From Micavibrio_A sp040381535 (GTDB lineage Bacteria; Pseudomonadota; Alphaproteobacteria; Micavibrionales; Micavibrionaceae), in assembly GCA_040381535.1 (NCBI GenBank), contig JBEIHF010000001.1, forward strand, positions 1 through 64,000: 64,000 bases of DNA. The letters run 5' to 3'. The position numbers and the translations under genes were made by a program. The notes under the pieces are model-generated. The model did no database searches and had not been told where the DNA came from. It worked only from the letters and a program-made list of their open reading frames with translations. Of this stretch, positions 1-7,823 are shown piece by piece (position 1 is the first letter of the stretch; the number at the start of each line of letters is the position of its first letter).

Positions 1-52
1 CCCACATCCAGGCCGGCTTGCCGAGCCACTCGGCGGCGAGAAACGCGTCCAT
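1..52 (-). CDS. terC: TerC/Alx-family membrane protein, N-terminus only (runs off left edge)
   Basis: Only the first 17 codons are in the window, reading leftward from the ATG at 52. The peptide starts MDAFLAAEWLGKPAWMW, and the 'xxxLGKPAWMW' pattern is typical of the start of TerC/Alx-type integral membrane proteins, just before the first membrane helix. The family is linked to metal (Mn) efflux and tellurite resistance. A GAGG ribosome-binding site lies 5 nt upstream of the ATG. The DNA is about 65% GC, clearly richer than the ~35% GC DNA beyond position 216. Two TerD-family genes sit at the other end of the window but are too far away to be called one operon. Identification rests on very few residues. 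Confidence 0.5.
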   Translation of the reverse strand, partial: MDAFLAAEWLGKPAWMW

Positions 53-213
53 CGCACCCTCATGCGCAGGTTGTGAGGGGGACACCACAACGCAGGGGCG
101 GCGGCACGCGCAGAAGCCTGGACCCAGCATCGAGCAATCCCGATGCGGTCCGACATCGCAACCTTGCTGTCCCGGGGGACGCATGATCGCCAGAGGGGCC
201 CGGCCCGCTTCAT
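53..213 (-). promoter_or_regulatory. structured GC-rich 5' leader of the TerC-like gene
   Basis: This 160-nt stretch between a good promoter (222-249) and the TerC-like ATG can fold into several hairpins: GCATCG (127-132) with CGATGC (141-146), extended by GGAC (120-123) with GTCC (148-151); GTTGTG (70-75) with CACAAC (86-91); and GTCC with GGAC around 168-179. TerC/alx genes are often preceded by the manganese-sensing yybP-ykoY riboswitch, but I do not find its conserved GGGGAGUAGC-type core here. An ATG at 213, 8 nt after the -10 box, opens a frame that stays open to the edge, but in a different frame from TerC and with an arginine-rich, low-complexity product, so I read it as leader RNA. 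Confidence 0.35.
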
Positions 214-221
214 AGTTTTAG

Positions 222-249
222 AATATATTGTACCGTCAGGGTCTTTCAA
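222..249 (-). promoter_or_regulatory. sigma70-type promoter for the TerC leader
   Basis: On the minus strand there is TTGAAA (244-249), a 16-nt spacer and TATATT (222-227). The predicted start of transcription, about 7-8 nt downstream, falls exactly where the AT-rich intergenic DNA gives way to the GC-rich leader. Confidence 0.45.
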
Positions 250-308
250 GCGAAATACGACACCATTGTTTTAATCAATCTATATGCCTTATCTATAAGT
301 ATTTCTTA

Positions 309-1163
309 TCAAGTATTTTGCTCAAGCGACGAAATGATGTGATCGGCTAGAACCTTGCCCGCCTTGGAGAGCTTGTCTTTTTTCATCAATGCGATTTCTG
401 AATCTGCAAGGTGCGGCAGCTTTATGGCTCCACGCACAGCGCTCAAGCCATCTGGTACCATATTGGAGGGAAGAACAGTGATCCCCAATCCTGCCCTGAC
501 AGCGGCTATGGATCCCGCAAGACTAGGGCTTGTATATGTGATATTCCAGGGCTTGCGGGCTCTATCAAGGGCGGCAAGAGCACGGGCGCGGTAGATGCAC
601 GGCTGCGGCGAAAGAATAAGTTGAACCGGCGCCTTCATTTGATAATGATCTGCTGCCGCCCAGATCAGCGGTTCGCGCCAAACTTTCGTGCCGCCTTTTA
701 CGCGCTCTGGATCGCGCTTGACCAAAATCATGTCGAATTCGCCCTTGCGAAAACTACTTACCAGATTAAGCGTTAGGTCACATTTCACATTCAATTGAAC
801 ATGCGGATGATGTCTGGCAAAGGTTGCTAAGATATCGGGAAGGTAATGTGTAGCAAAGTCTTCAGGCGTGCCTAGGCTGATTTCTCCCTTCACATCAGGC
901 TCATTTAAACGGCTATAGACTTCCCATTGCAGTTCAACCATACGCCGTGCATAGCCAAGGAATATCTCCCCTTGCTCTGTCAGCGCAACTTGGCGGTTGC
1001 TTCGATCAAAGAGAGAGCAGTTTAAACCTTCCTCCAGTTTTTTTATTTGCAGACTTACGGCTGATTGTGTCCGCCCGACCGTGTCGGCAGCTTGGCTGAA
1101 GCTACCAGTCTCGGCAATGGCGATAAAGCTTTTCAGAAGCATTGTGTCAATTTGAAAAGGCAT
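309..1163 (-). CDS. LysR-family transcriptional regulator
   Basis: The 284-residue protein has the standard LysR layout: an N-terminal winged helix-turn-helix (about residues 6-65, including the conserved 'FSQAADTVGRTQSAVSLQIKKLE' type segment) followed by a substrate-binding-like effector domain. It is divergently transcribed from the SbtA-like transporter at 1264, with a 100-bp AT-rich intergenic region, the classic arrangement for a LysR protein that controls its neighbour and itself. By analogy to CbbR/CmpR-type regulators of inorganic carbon uptake it may sense a carbon-status metabolite, but this is inference. The effector domain is a little short at the end. Base composition is more AT-rich than most of the window. 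Confidence 0.9.
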   Translation of the reverse strand: MPFQIDTMLLKSFIAIAETGSFSQAADTVGRTQSAVSLQIKKLEEGLNCSLFDRSNRQVALTEQGEIFLGYARRMVELQWEVYSRLNEPDVKGEISLGTPEDFATHYLPDILATFARHHPHVQLNVKCDLTLNLVSSFRKGEFDMILVKRDPERVKGGTKVWREPLIWAAADHYQMKAPVQLILSPQPCIYRARALAALDRARKPWNITYTSPSLAGSIAAVRAGLGITVLPSNMVPDGLSAVRGAIKLPHLADSEIALMKKDKLSKAGKVLADHIISSLEQNT

Positions 1164-1211
1164 AGATTTTATCCATTTAAAAAACTCATCAATAAAATAA
1201 ATTCTATCAAT

Positions 1212-1240
1212 TATGCGGATGCATGAAAAGACTTTATAAA
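1212..1240 (+). promoter_or_regulatory. candidate activator-dependent promoter of the SbtA-like gene
   Basis: TATGCG (1212-1217), a 17-nt spacer and TATAAA (1235-1240) precede the transporter. A good -10 with a poor -35 fits activation by the divergent LysR protein. No convincing T-N11-A operator could be singled out by eye. Confidence 0.3.
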
Positions 1241-1263
1241 ATTTCTTTTACAGGAGCCGGATC

Positions 1264-2250
1264 ATGGAATTTATTAGTGCCATAAGCGAAAATCTACTGA
1301 CGCCAACAATTTTGTTCTTCATCTTGGGCATCCTAGCAGGAGCATTGAAATCAGACTTGCAGGTGCCAGAAAGCATCAGTCGTTACCTGTCTTTATACTT
1401 GATGATGGCTATAGGATTTAAGGGCGGGGTAGCGCTTGCCAATACGCCGGATATTAACGGTGAAATATTGATGACAGCGGCAGCAGGTGTAGCGGCAGGA
1501 TTTTTACAGCCTTTCATCGGATATTGGCTGCTTAGGAGAACCACTGAACTGGATAGCGCTACGGCAGCAGCGGTCGCGGCTCATTACGGATCCATTAGCA
1601 TGGTGACCTTCGTAACAGCGGCGGCCTTTTTAGACTCGCATGAGATCATTTACGCAGGGTATATCGTAGCAGTCTTAGCGCTTATGGAAGCACCAGCCAT
1701 CATGTCTGGGCTGTTTATCGCCCATCATGCCGCGCCCGAGACGCGGGGGCATGCGTTGGAGGAGAAAAAACTGGGTCGGAACATCTTCACGAACGGCGCG
1801 ATCATGCTTTTATTCGGATCGTTTTTTATCGGCTGGGTGACGGGACAATCGGGCATGGAGAAGGTCGATGGCTTCCTAGTAGAGCCCTTCCAAGGTGTTT
1901 TGTGTCTATTTCTTCTCGATATGGGTCTGATGGTGTCTAGAAATCTAACTCATTTGAAAGGCTTTTCGTGGCCATTGGTTGCCTTCGCTCTGTATATGCC
2001 CTTGCTCGGCGGTGCTATTGGGATGTCGTTAAGTTATCTGATAGGGCTTGATGTCGGCACAGGAACCCTATTTACAACCCTATGTGCTGGAGCATCTTAT
2101 ATCGCAGTTCCTGCGGCTATGCGGCTAGCTTTGCCAGAGGCAAAAGCAGCGATTTATGTGCCGATGAGTTTGGCAGTTACATTCCCATTCAATATTATTT
2201 TAGGAATACCTTTATACTTCTATCTCGCTGAAAGGTTTTTAACTGTCTAA
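1264..2250 (+). CDS. SbtA-like sodium-dependent bicarbonate transporter family protein
   Basis: A 328-residue, almost entirely hydrophobic protein with about ten predicted membrane segments in two inverted halves. The 'LQVPESISRYLSLYLMMAIGFKGGVALA' type region near residues 35-60 and the acidic/glycine-rich segments match the SbtA (Sbt_1) family, whose cyanobacterial founder imports bicarbonate with sodium. It begins after an AGGAG site 7 nt upstream of the ATG and is divergent from a LysR regulator. In a heterotroph it could supply bicarbonate for anaplerotic carboxylation or pH control; no carboxysome or Calvin-cycle genes are present here. Substrate is inferred from family only. Confidence 0.75.
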   Translation: MEFISAISENLLTPTILFFILGILAGALKSDLQVPESISRYLSLYLMMAIGFKGGVALANTPDINGEILMTAAAGVAAGFLQPFIGYWLLRRTTELDSATAAAVAAHYGSISMVTFVTAAAFLDSHEIIYAGYIVAVLALMEAPAIMSGLFIAHHAAPETRGHALEEKKLGRNIFTNGAIMLLFGSFFIGWVTGQSGMEKVDGFLVEPFQGVLCLFLLDMGLMVSRNLTHLKGFSWPLVAFALYMPLLGGAIGMSLSYLIGLDVGTGTLFTTLCAGASYIAVPAAMRLALPEAKAAIYVPMSLAVTFPFNIILGIPLYFYLAERFLTV

Positions 2251-2413
2251 TTTTAAACTTTGAATTTTAATGTTTATGGGCTTTACACTTACCTGCCAAG
2301 CAAGGGCTCAAGCAGATGGTATGAATTTTATATTCTAAATTAATACAATGAGTTAGACTGATATAACTTAAACGCCCTAGCTTTGTTAAATCCGCTGCAA
2401 GAGTAAGTTGACT

Positions 2414-2430
2414 TCCCGTCCCTGGCACCA
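2414..2430 (+). other. 17-nt sequence resembling a tRNA 3' end (possible attachment-site remnant)
   Basis: TCCCGTCCCTGGCACCA reads as the 3' half of a T-stem, a 7-nt acceptor strand and ACCA. The upstream bases do not form a T-stem or the rest of a tRNA, so it is not a tRNA gene. It marks the right border of the AT-rich LysR/SbtA block, as expected for an att site left by integration into a tRNA 3' end. The reading could be coincidental. Confidence 0.25.
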
Positions 2431-2436
2431 CTTTCC

Positions 2437-2667
2437 TTAATAATGCGGCGGTTTGTCGCGGGCGGCCTGTTCCGTGGCGCTCAGTTTTTCACCGAAATCC
2501 GTTGCAGACGTTTCCACATTGGCAATTTTGGCGTTGAGACGCTCTAAGCGTAGCTTTAATCCCTCGATTTCCTTACCCTGCGCGATCACCATATCGCTTA
2601 GATCATGGATCTGCTTTTCCTGATGGCTTAACAGCGTTTCGATTCTGCCCAAAGTAATATCATTCAT
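2437..2667 (-). CDS. slyX: SlyX-family coiled-coil protein
   Basis: A 76-residue protein beginning MNDITLGRIETLL, dominated by one heptad-rich coiled coil (about residues 5-50) and ending in the PPHY tetrapeptide that is diagnostic of SlyX. SlyX is a small conserved protein of unknown biochemical role, found near the slyD peptidyl-prolyl isomerase in enterics. The reading frame extends further upstream to 2871, but that part overlaps the divergent cNMP-fold gene and lacks SlyX features, so the internal ATG at 2667 is preferred even though its ribosome-binding site is weak. Confidence 0.7.
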   Translation of the reverse strand: MNDITLGRIETLLSHQEKQIHDLSDMVIAQGKEIEGLKLRLERLNAKIANVETSATDFGEKLSATEQAARDKPPHY

Positions 2668-2731
2668 AGCCCCGTTATAGCCTGCTTCTTTTCCCATGGC
2701 AAAACCGCTTTTTTCGTGATTATCTTGATGG

Positions 2732-3088
2732 ATGACCGAAAATACGCTTCCCGCTGAACGGCAATTTAAAGACGGTGAAACCATCGTCGAACAAGGAGAG
2801 CCCGCCGTGGAAGCGTTCCTGCTTGTTTCGGGTAAAGCCGATGTGTTCATGAAAGACGTCAAAATCGCCACGCTCGGCGAGGGTGATATTTTCGGGGAAG
2901 CGGCGCTGTTTAAAGGCTCCGACTATGGCGCCACCGTAAAAGCCGCAGGAAATGCAGGCGTTCAGCCCATCCTTCCCGCTATTCTGGACGCGAAAATCAG
3001 AAATTGCGACCCCCTCATCCGCGCCCTTATCCGCATGCTGATGATACGCCTGCGCAAAACCAGCGACGCCCTGATAAAGCAGGCGTAA
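2732..3088 (+). CDS. stand-alone cyclic-nucleotide-binding-fold protein, no DNA-binding domain
   Basis: The 118-residue protein is a single Crp-type beta-roll: 'GETIVEQGEP', 'LLVSGKADVF', 'GEGDIFGEAALF' then 'ATVKA', followed by a long C-terminal helix (about 85-115). There is no helix-turn-helix, kinase or transporter domain. In the phosphate-binding cassette the usual R-(S/T)-A is replaced by Y-G-A, so the arginine that normally contacts the cyclic phosphate is missing and cAMP/cGMP binding is doubtful. It lies divergent from slyX and 43 bp upstream of resB in the same direction, so it may belong to the cytochrome c maturation operon. Role unknown. Confidence 0.65.
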   Translation: MTENTLPAERQFKDGETIVEQGEPAVEAFLLVSGKADVFMKDVKIATLGEGDIFGEAALFKGSDYGATVKAAGNAGVQPILPAILDAKIRNCDPLIRALIRMLMIRLRKTSDALIKQA

Positions 3089-3131
3089 ACCCTTGATTTC
3101 GGTTGATTGGGCGCGGCCCAAGCGGTAAGTC

Positions 3132-4241
3132 ATGGGCATGGAGAATTCCGCCAAATCCACCTTGTGCAAAACACTATCAAAGTTCGCCTCCCCCGCGATT
3201 TTGTTCTATGCGCTGCCGTGGCTGATGGCTTTGCTCGTCATAGGTACATATTTGCAAAAAGATCTCGGCCTCTACACCGCGCAAAAAATGTTTTTTGGGT
3301 CATGGATCATCTGGCTTGGCCCCCTACCGTTGCCGGGCGGATACGCAACCCTCGCCATTATCACCGTGTGTCTTCTCGCAAAGTTTTTGTTCAAAAGTCC
3401 GTGGCGCGCAGGACAAGCGGGAATCAATATCACACATTTGAGTGTTCTAGTGTTACTGATCGGCAGCGGAGTCACAGCGGAAACGCAAAGCGAAGGATTT
3501 TTGTCTATAAAAGAGGGGCAAAGTGGCAATGCCGTTTCCGATTACCACGCGCGTCAGATTCTGGTTTACAAAGACGGCGCTCAAATCACCGCCGTGGATT
3601 TTGACGCGCTTCAAAAAGGCGATATAATCGGCAAAGACATTCTTCCTTTTACTGCGAAAATTGAATCACTGTGCCGCAATTGCCGCCCCGTGCCTGTAAA
3701 AGACACCACGGGCCGCCATGGATTGGCAGAACAAATAAGTTTGGCCTCCGCTCCCGAAGAAAAAGAGAACGAGGCAAATTTATCGGGATTCATGTTGTTG
3801 GTGAACGGGCTAGGCGAAGAGGACGGCATTTATGCGGCGATGGAAGAAATTCCCCACCGCCCCGAAATCGAACATAAGGACGCAACCTATAATTTCGCGA
3901 TCATGCGCGAACAGCATGTTTTGCCCTTCGAAATAGAATTGAAGGATTTCAAACGCGACCTGCACCCTGGCACGGATATGGCACGCGGGTTTTCATCCGA
4001 TGTTATCGTGAAGGATAACGGCACGGAATGGCCCGCTGTGATCTCCATGAACGAACCACTGCGATATAAAGGTTATACTTTCTATCAGGCGTCCTTCAGC
4101 ATCCGCCCCGACGGTGAATTTTCGGTTCTCAGCGTGGTGCAAAACAAGGGCCGCGTATTCCCCTACATCGCGGGCGCGCTTTTGATGGTAGGCCTCATCC
4201 TCCACATCGTCCTGCGTTTGAAAGGTTGCAACGCATGGTGA
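3132..4241 (+). CDS. resB: cytochrome c biogenesis protein ResB (Ccs1/CcsB family)
   Basis: A 369-residue ResB-like protein with three N-terminal membrane segments (about 25-45, 70-90, 100-115), a large periplasmic domain (about 120-335) containing the conserved '...MNEPLRYKGYTFYQASF' region, and a final membrane helix (about 340-360). With CcsA it forms the System II haem export and cytochrome c synthetase complex. The stop overlaps the ccsA start (ATGGTGA), which indicates translational coupling. The periplasmic domain is shorter than in many Gram-positive homologues. Confidence 0.85.
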   Translation: MGMENSAKSTLCKTLSKFASPAILFYALPWLMALLVIGTYLQKDLGLYTAQKMFFGSWIIWLGPLPLPGGYATLAIITVCLLAKFLFKSPWRAGQAGINITHLSVLVLLIGSGVTAETQSEGFLSIKEGQSGNAVSDYHARQILVYKDGAQITAVDFDALQKGDIIGKDILPFTAKIESLCRNCRPVPVKDTTGRHGLAEQISLASAPEEKENEANLSGFMLLVNGLGEEDGIYAAMEEIPHRPEIEHKDATYNFAIMREQHVLPFEIELKDFKRDLHPGTDMARGFSSDVIVKDNGTEWPAVISMNEPLRYKGYTFYQASFSIRPDGEFSVLSVVQNKGRVFPYIAGALLMVGLILHIVLRLKGCNAW

Positions 4242-6028
4242 GATTTCTTTTTCTTATTCTGCTGCTGGCATTTATCCCGCAGGCCCATGCCAAAGATTTG
4301 GAATACACATCTTTCGCGCAAATTCCGATTCAGCATGAGGGGCGCATCAAACCGCTGGATACTTTCGCCAAAACCGCGCTGTACACTTTCAGCGGCAAAT
4401 CCGCCGGCGCAGAAAAATGGCTGGCCGAAACATTGTTCGATCCGGCAACGGCTCTACAACGCCCCGTATTTCGTATTTTAAGACCGCAGGCATTTAATCT
4501 TGCGGCCCGCAAATCCAAAATCTACAGCTTCGCCGAAATTGCGCCCGTTTTGCAGGCGCGCGGAGAAACGATTTTGACTCTCGGGGGGAAGGACGAAAAA
4601 GATTGGAGTGAAGATCAGCGCGAATTGATGCGCCTGCATGAGGTTTATATTCTCTACACACAACTCCTGCGTAGTTTTTCGTTTTTACTACCCTTAAACA
4701 TAGAATTACCCGCCTCTCTCGCCAAGGAATGGAAGATTACGGAAGAAAAACCATTCACGGTTTCGGAATATCGCCGCTTCGCCCAAAAACTCGATGCCCA
4801 TATACAAGCAATCACAAAGAAAAAAGGAACTGACCTCGAAAAATACAGCGAAGAAGAACGCGCGATAGCGTCCTTTGCAATGAACATGAATATTCTGGAA
4901 TCTGCAGGACAGAACAATATTCTTTTTCGCATCATCCCAGCTTTCGAAGGCCAAGAATGGTATTCGCCGTGGGCCTTGACGCAAATCGGTGAAGGCTCAC
5001 CCCAAGCCGCTGCATATCTCGAAACATGGAAGGCGCTGGCATTCGCCTACATCCAGCAAGACGGCGCGGCATGGAAACAAAACGCCGACAAGGCCTTGAC
5101 GCAATCGCAAAGCTTTGCACTAACGCGAAAACTGAAACTGGAATACGTGTATAATAATTTTCATCCGCTAACCATAACGATGGTTTTGTATGCATTGGCT
5201 CTTGCAGGCTTCGCGGCATTCGTCTTACGGGATTGCAAAAATTCGAAATGTCTTGCAATCTTGGCCCTTGCGGGTGGCTGCGCGCTCCATAGCGCTTCGA
5301 TCGCAGCGCGGATTTACATTCTCGATCGACCACCCGTCGGCACGTTATATGAATCTATCCTCTTCGTAGCATTTATATGCGCGTTGATCGGATTGATCTT
5401 CGAAGCGATCAAACGCGATGGCAACGGTATCTTGATCGGCGCGCTGTCAGGGTTGCTTCTGCTCTTCACCGCCCAAGGTTTTGGTGGAGACGACACAATG
5501 AAGATGCTGGTCGCCGTATTGAACACGAATTTCTGGCTCACCACGCACGTGCTTTGTATCACCACGGGATATGGGTGGTGCCTGATCACCGCGCTTCTAG
5601 CCCATATATGGCTGATCCAAACCGCGCGTAGTCGTGACGCAGACAATCTCGTGCGCCCCATCAAAACACTCGCGTTGCTCTCGCTGTTGTTCACCGCGTT
5701 CGGCACATTGCTGGGCGGTATTTGGGCCGATCAATCATGGGGAAGATTTTGGGGATGGGATCCGAAGGAAAACGGCGCGCTGCTCATCGTACTCTGGCTG
5801 ATCTGGGCTCTGCACGGTGCGATCAGCAGGCATTTGAAGAACGTATGGTTTATCGCATCCATGGCCGCGCTCTCCATCATTGTCGCGATTGCATGGTTCG
5901 GGGTAAACCTGCTGAGCACAGGCCTTCACTCCTACGGATTTATTACAGGCGTTGCGGGCGCGCTCTTTGCGTTCTGCGCGGTTGAGATAGCATTGATCGG
6001 CGGATTGGTATGGAAGACGAAGCGATGA
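4235..6028 (+). CDS. ccsA: cytochrome c biogenesis protein CcsA/ResC (System II haem handling)
   Basis: This long CcsA (597 residues) has a cleavable-looking N-terminal hydrophobic segment, a periplasmic region of about 280 residues, and a C-terminal multi-spanning CcsA domain. The haem-handling tryptophan-rich motif is clear (WGRFWGWDPKEN, around residue 503-514). The ATG at 4235 is preferred to a TTG at 4226 because AAAGG stands 9 nt upstream and the ATG overlaps the resB stop. It ends in an ATGA overlap with resA. The long periplasmic N-terminal extension resembles the CcsA type of delta/epsilon-proteobacteria and Bacteroidetes rather than the short chloroplast type. Confidence 0.88.
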   Translation: MVRFLFLILLLAFIPQAHAKDLEYTSFAQIPIQHEGRIKPLDTFAKTALYTFSGKSAGAEKWLAETLFDPATALQRPVFRILRPQAFNLAARKSKIYSFAEIAPVLQARGETILTLGGKDEKDWSEDQRELMRLHEVYILYTQLLRSFSFLLPLNIELPASLAKEWKITEEKPFTVSEYRRFAQKLDAHIQAITKKKGTDLEKYSEEERAIASFAMNMNILESAGQNNILFRIIPAFEGQEWYSPWALTQIGEGSPQAAAYLETWKALAFAYIQQDGAAWKQNADKALTQSQSFALTRKLKLEYVYNNFHPLTITMVLYALALAGFAAFVLRDCKNSKCLAILALAGGCALHSASIAARIYILDRPPVGTLYESILFVAFICALIGLIFEAIKRDGNGILIGALSGLLLLFTAQGFGGDDTMKMLVAVLNTNFWLTTHVLCITTGYGWCLITALLAHIWLIQTARSRDADNLVRPIKTLALLSLLFTAFGTLLGGIWADQSWGRFWGWDPKENGALLIVLWLIWALHGAISRHLKNVWFIASMAALSIIVAIAWFGVNLLSTGLHSYGFITGVAGALFAFCAVEIALIGGLVWKTKR

Positions 6029-6597
6029 TCCGTAACCTTGTTATTCTTTGCATTTTGATCATTCTTGCGTCGCTTTATACATTCTGGAGTGATTTCCAAT
6101 CCACACCCAAAGCGCCCATTAAAACGCAGCAGGAAATCAAAATATCCGCCCCCGCGCCTTCTTTCACGTTTGAAGATTTGAACGGTAAAAAACACGACCT
6201 CGAAGATTACAAAGGCAAAGTCATCGTCCTAAATTTCTGGGCGACATGGTGCGCGCCTTGCGTGGTGGAATTTCCCGCGATTTTGAAGCTGGCAGACATC
6301 CAAAAGGACAATGCCGTCTTCATCTTCTTGTCCATCGACGACAACAAGGAAGAGATTGCGCGCTTCCTAAAAAAGCACGCAAAATCCCTGCCGCAGAATG
6401 CGGTGTTAGGACAAGATATCGATAAAACGGTTTCACAAGACCTTTTCCAAACGGTAAAGGTGCCTGAAACCTATATCATAACGCCCGATCTGAAACTCGC
6501 AGACAAAATCGTAGGGAGCGACGTTGACTGGACTTCAAAGGACGTTCAGCAAAAAATCAATACGCTTTACCGCGCCAAATCTATGTGGACGCGGTAG
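6025..6597 (+). CDS. resA: ResA/TlpA-like membrane-anchored thiol-disulfide oxidoreductase
   Basis: A 190-residue protein with an N-terminal membrane anchor (about residues 3-20) and a thioredoxin-fold periplasmic domain bearing WATWCAPC (Cys76/Cys79). The cis-proline region 'VKVPETYII' is present. In System II maturation ResA reduces apocytochrome c haem-binding cysteines. It starts in an ATGA overlap with ccsA, so resB-ccsA-resA is one operon. Its 3' end overlaps the convergent lipoprotein gene by about 30 bp. A true CcdA/DsbD electron donor could be the DsbD-like protein at 40685. Confidence 0.88.
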   Translation: MIRNLVILCILIILASLYTFWSDFQSTPKAPIKTQQEIKISAPAPSFTFEDLNGKKHDLEDYKGKVIVLNFWATWCAPCVVEFPAILKLADIQKDNAVFIFLSIDDNKEEIARFLKKHAKSLPQNAVLGQDIDKTVSQDLFQTVKVPETYIITPDLKLADKIVGSDVDWTSKDVQQKINTLYRAKSMWTR

Positions 6598-7562
6598 TTT
6601 TTGTTCGCACCATCGGGTTTCAAAACACCTTGGCCGACAATCTTTGTATTCTTCGAAAGCGGCATTGCCACGATCATGCCGCCGTTGCTTTGTGGTGTTA
6701 CATCAATGGATTTCACGAGCGATGATTTCATCGATGCACCCGAAAGATTTCCGGCCGCTGAACCTTGCGTAAAGCTGACGATCAAAATTTGTTCGGGGTC
6801 AACGTCCGCGGTGTAGGGAATATTGCCGCTCGTCTCGAACACGACACGGGTTGTTTTGTTGTGATCGGCCACGCGTGCCGCAACGAGTGATGCACCAGAT
6901 GTTGCCGGGGCAACCGCTTGCGGCGCAGGTGCGGGAGCAGGAGGCGGCACCGCAACAGGTGCTTGCGGTGCCGGTGTTACTTGCACAGGCGGGGTAATGG
7001 CAGGCGCCGCGGGGATGGGCGGCGCCGCGACAGGCGGCAACGTTGTCGGCGTGCCCGTGATCGGCGCATCATTCAATGCAGAAGAAGATACAGGCGGAAT
7101 ACCCGAAAGATCCGCAGGCGCAGCGTCACCATCGACGAGCACTTGCAATTGTTCCACGAGGCCTTGAATTTCCTGTTCGATCGCCATCAAGCGGTTTACC
7201 GCAGGAGCCGTTGTATCGTAATCATCGCGCAATGCCTGCACAGCGGCTTCGAGTCTTTCGAATCTTTCATCATCGCTACCGGCATTGGTATCAAAAAGTC
7301 TTCGCGTGACAATACCTTTCGCTTCGGTTTCAAAACCGTTTGCCGCTGCGGATTGCGCGGCCGATTTATCAACGGACAATCCTGGCGTGTCGGATGCAGG
7401 CGCAGCAAGTTCGCGCGCCTCTTCCGCAGTGAATTCTGTTTTCAATTTTTCTACGCGCGGAGAGTTCGTCGCACTTGTATTCGGTGTGGAAGAAGATACG
7501 TCACATCCCGCTGCAGCCAACGATGTCAGCAGCAGTGCAAAGCAGAGTAAAAATTTTCTCAT
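6567..7562 (-). CDS. proline-rich lipoprotein with C-terminal AMIN-like domain
   Basis: From the ATG at 7562 the 331-residue product begins with a lipoprotein signal (MRKFLLCFALLLTSLAAAGC, lipidated Cys20). It continues with a polar region, a short coiled coil (about residues 85-125), a Pro/Ala-rich linker (about 150-220), and a C-terminal beta-rich domain with the 'TTRVVFETSGNIPYTADVDPEQILIVSF' type pattern of AMIN peptidoglycan-binding domains. An alternative start at about 7604, with an AGGGAA site, would add 14 residues. Likely role: envelope anchoring or assembly. It is convergent with resA and downstream of the fimbrial block on the same strand, separated by 261 bp. Confidence 0.65.
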   Translation of the reverse strand: MRKFLLCFALLLTSLAAAGCDVSSSTPNTSATNSPRVEKLKTEFTAEEARELAAPASDTPGLSVDKSAAQSAAANGFETEAKGIVTRRLFDTNAGSDDERFERLEAAVQALRDDYDTTAPAVNRLMAIEQEIQGLVEQLQVLVDGDAAPADLSGIPPVSSSALNDAPITGTPTTLPPVAAPPIPAAPAITPPVQVTPAPQAPVAVPPPAPAPAPQAVAPATSGASLVAARVADHNKTTRVVFETSGNIPYTADVDPEQILIVSFTQGSAAGNLSGASMKSSLVKSIDVTPQSNGGMIVAMPLSKNTKIVGQGVLKPDGANKNYRVHIDLAR

Positions 7563-7759
7563 AGGCCCGAAAGGCAAAGAGTAATGCTTCCGCGCCAACA
7601 CCATGGTCATGGTGGTTTCCCTAAGATGTGACGCCCAAGTACAGGCATGCGAGACTCTCCAGCCGAAACGTGAGAATCCCTCATATTCAAGGCTACAGAC
7701 GGTCTTCTGTATCGTCAAATAGAAATGTCTTTAGAATCAAAGTTTTAAGGGCACACTGT

Positions 7760-7783
7760 AACCCTTGAGACACGTCAAGGGTT
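7760..7783 (-). other. 9-bp perfect hairpin between fimbrial block and lipoprotein
   Basis: AACCCTTGA (7760-7768) pairs with TCAAGGGTT (7775-7783) across a 6-nt loop. It lies just 3' of the minus-strand DUF4402 gene and upstream of the lipoprotein gene, but no T-run follows, so it may be an RNA-processing or attenuating structure rather than an intrinsic terminator. Confidence 0.3.
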
Positions 7784-7823
7784 AAGTCCCTGTATTTGAG
7801 TCATTTTTTGGAAAATCGCGGGA

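Noticed and set aside
53..213. yybP-ykoY manganese riboswitch upstream of TerC
   Set aside because: Expected from family context, but I could not find the conserved GGGGAGUAGC-like segment or its partner motifs in this leader.
1..213. MKRAG... frame starting at 213, 8 nt after the -10 box
   Set aside because: It is open to the edge but out of frame with TerC and Arg/Ala/Pro-rich with no fold; the hairpins fit an RNA leader better.
2390..2436. Complete tRNA gene
   Set aside because: Only the last 17 nt resemble a tRNA; the bases upstream do not form D-, anticodon- or T-stems.
2720..3169. 149-codon minus-strand frame
   Set aside because: It overlaps the cNMP-fold gene, which shows a clear beta-roll pattern; the minus frame has none.
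6918..7550. Arginine-rich 210-codon plus-strand frame
   Set aside because: It is the reverse of the Pro/Ala-rich linker of the lipoprotein; the Arg runs are a mirror of Pro/Ala codons.
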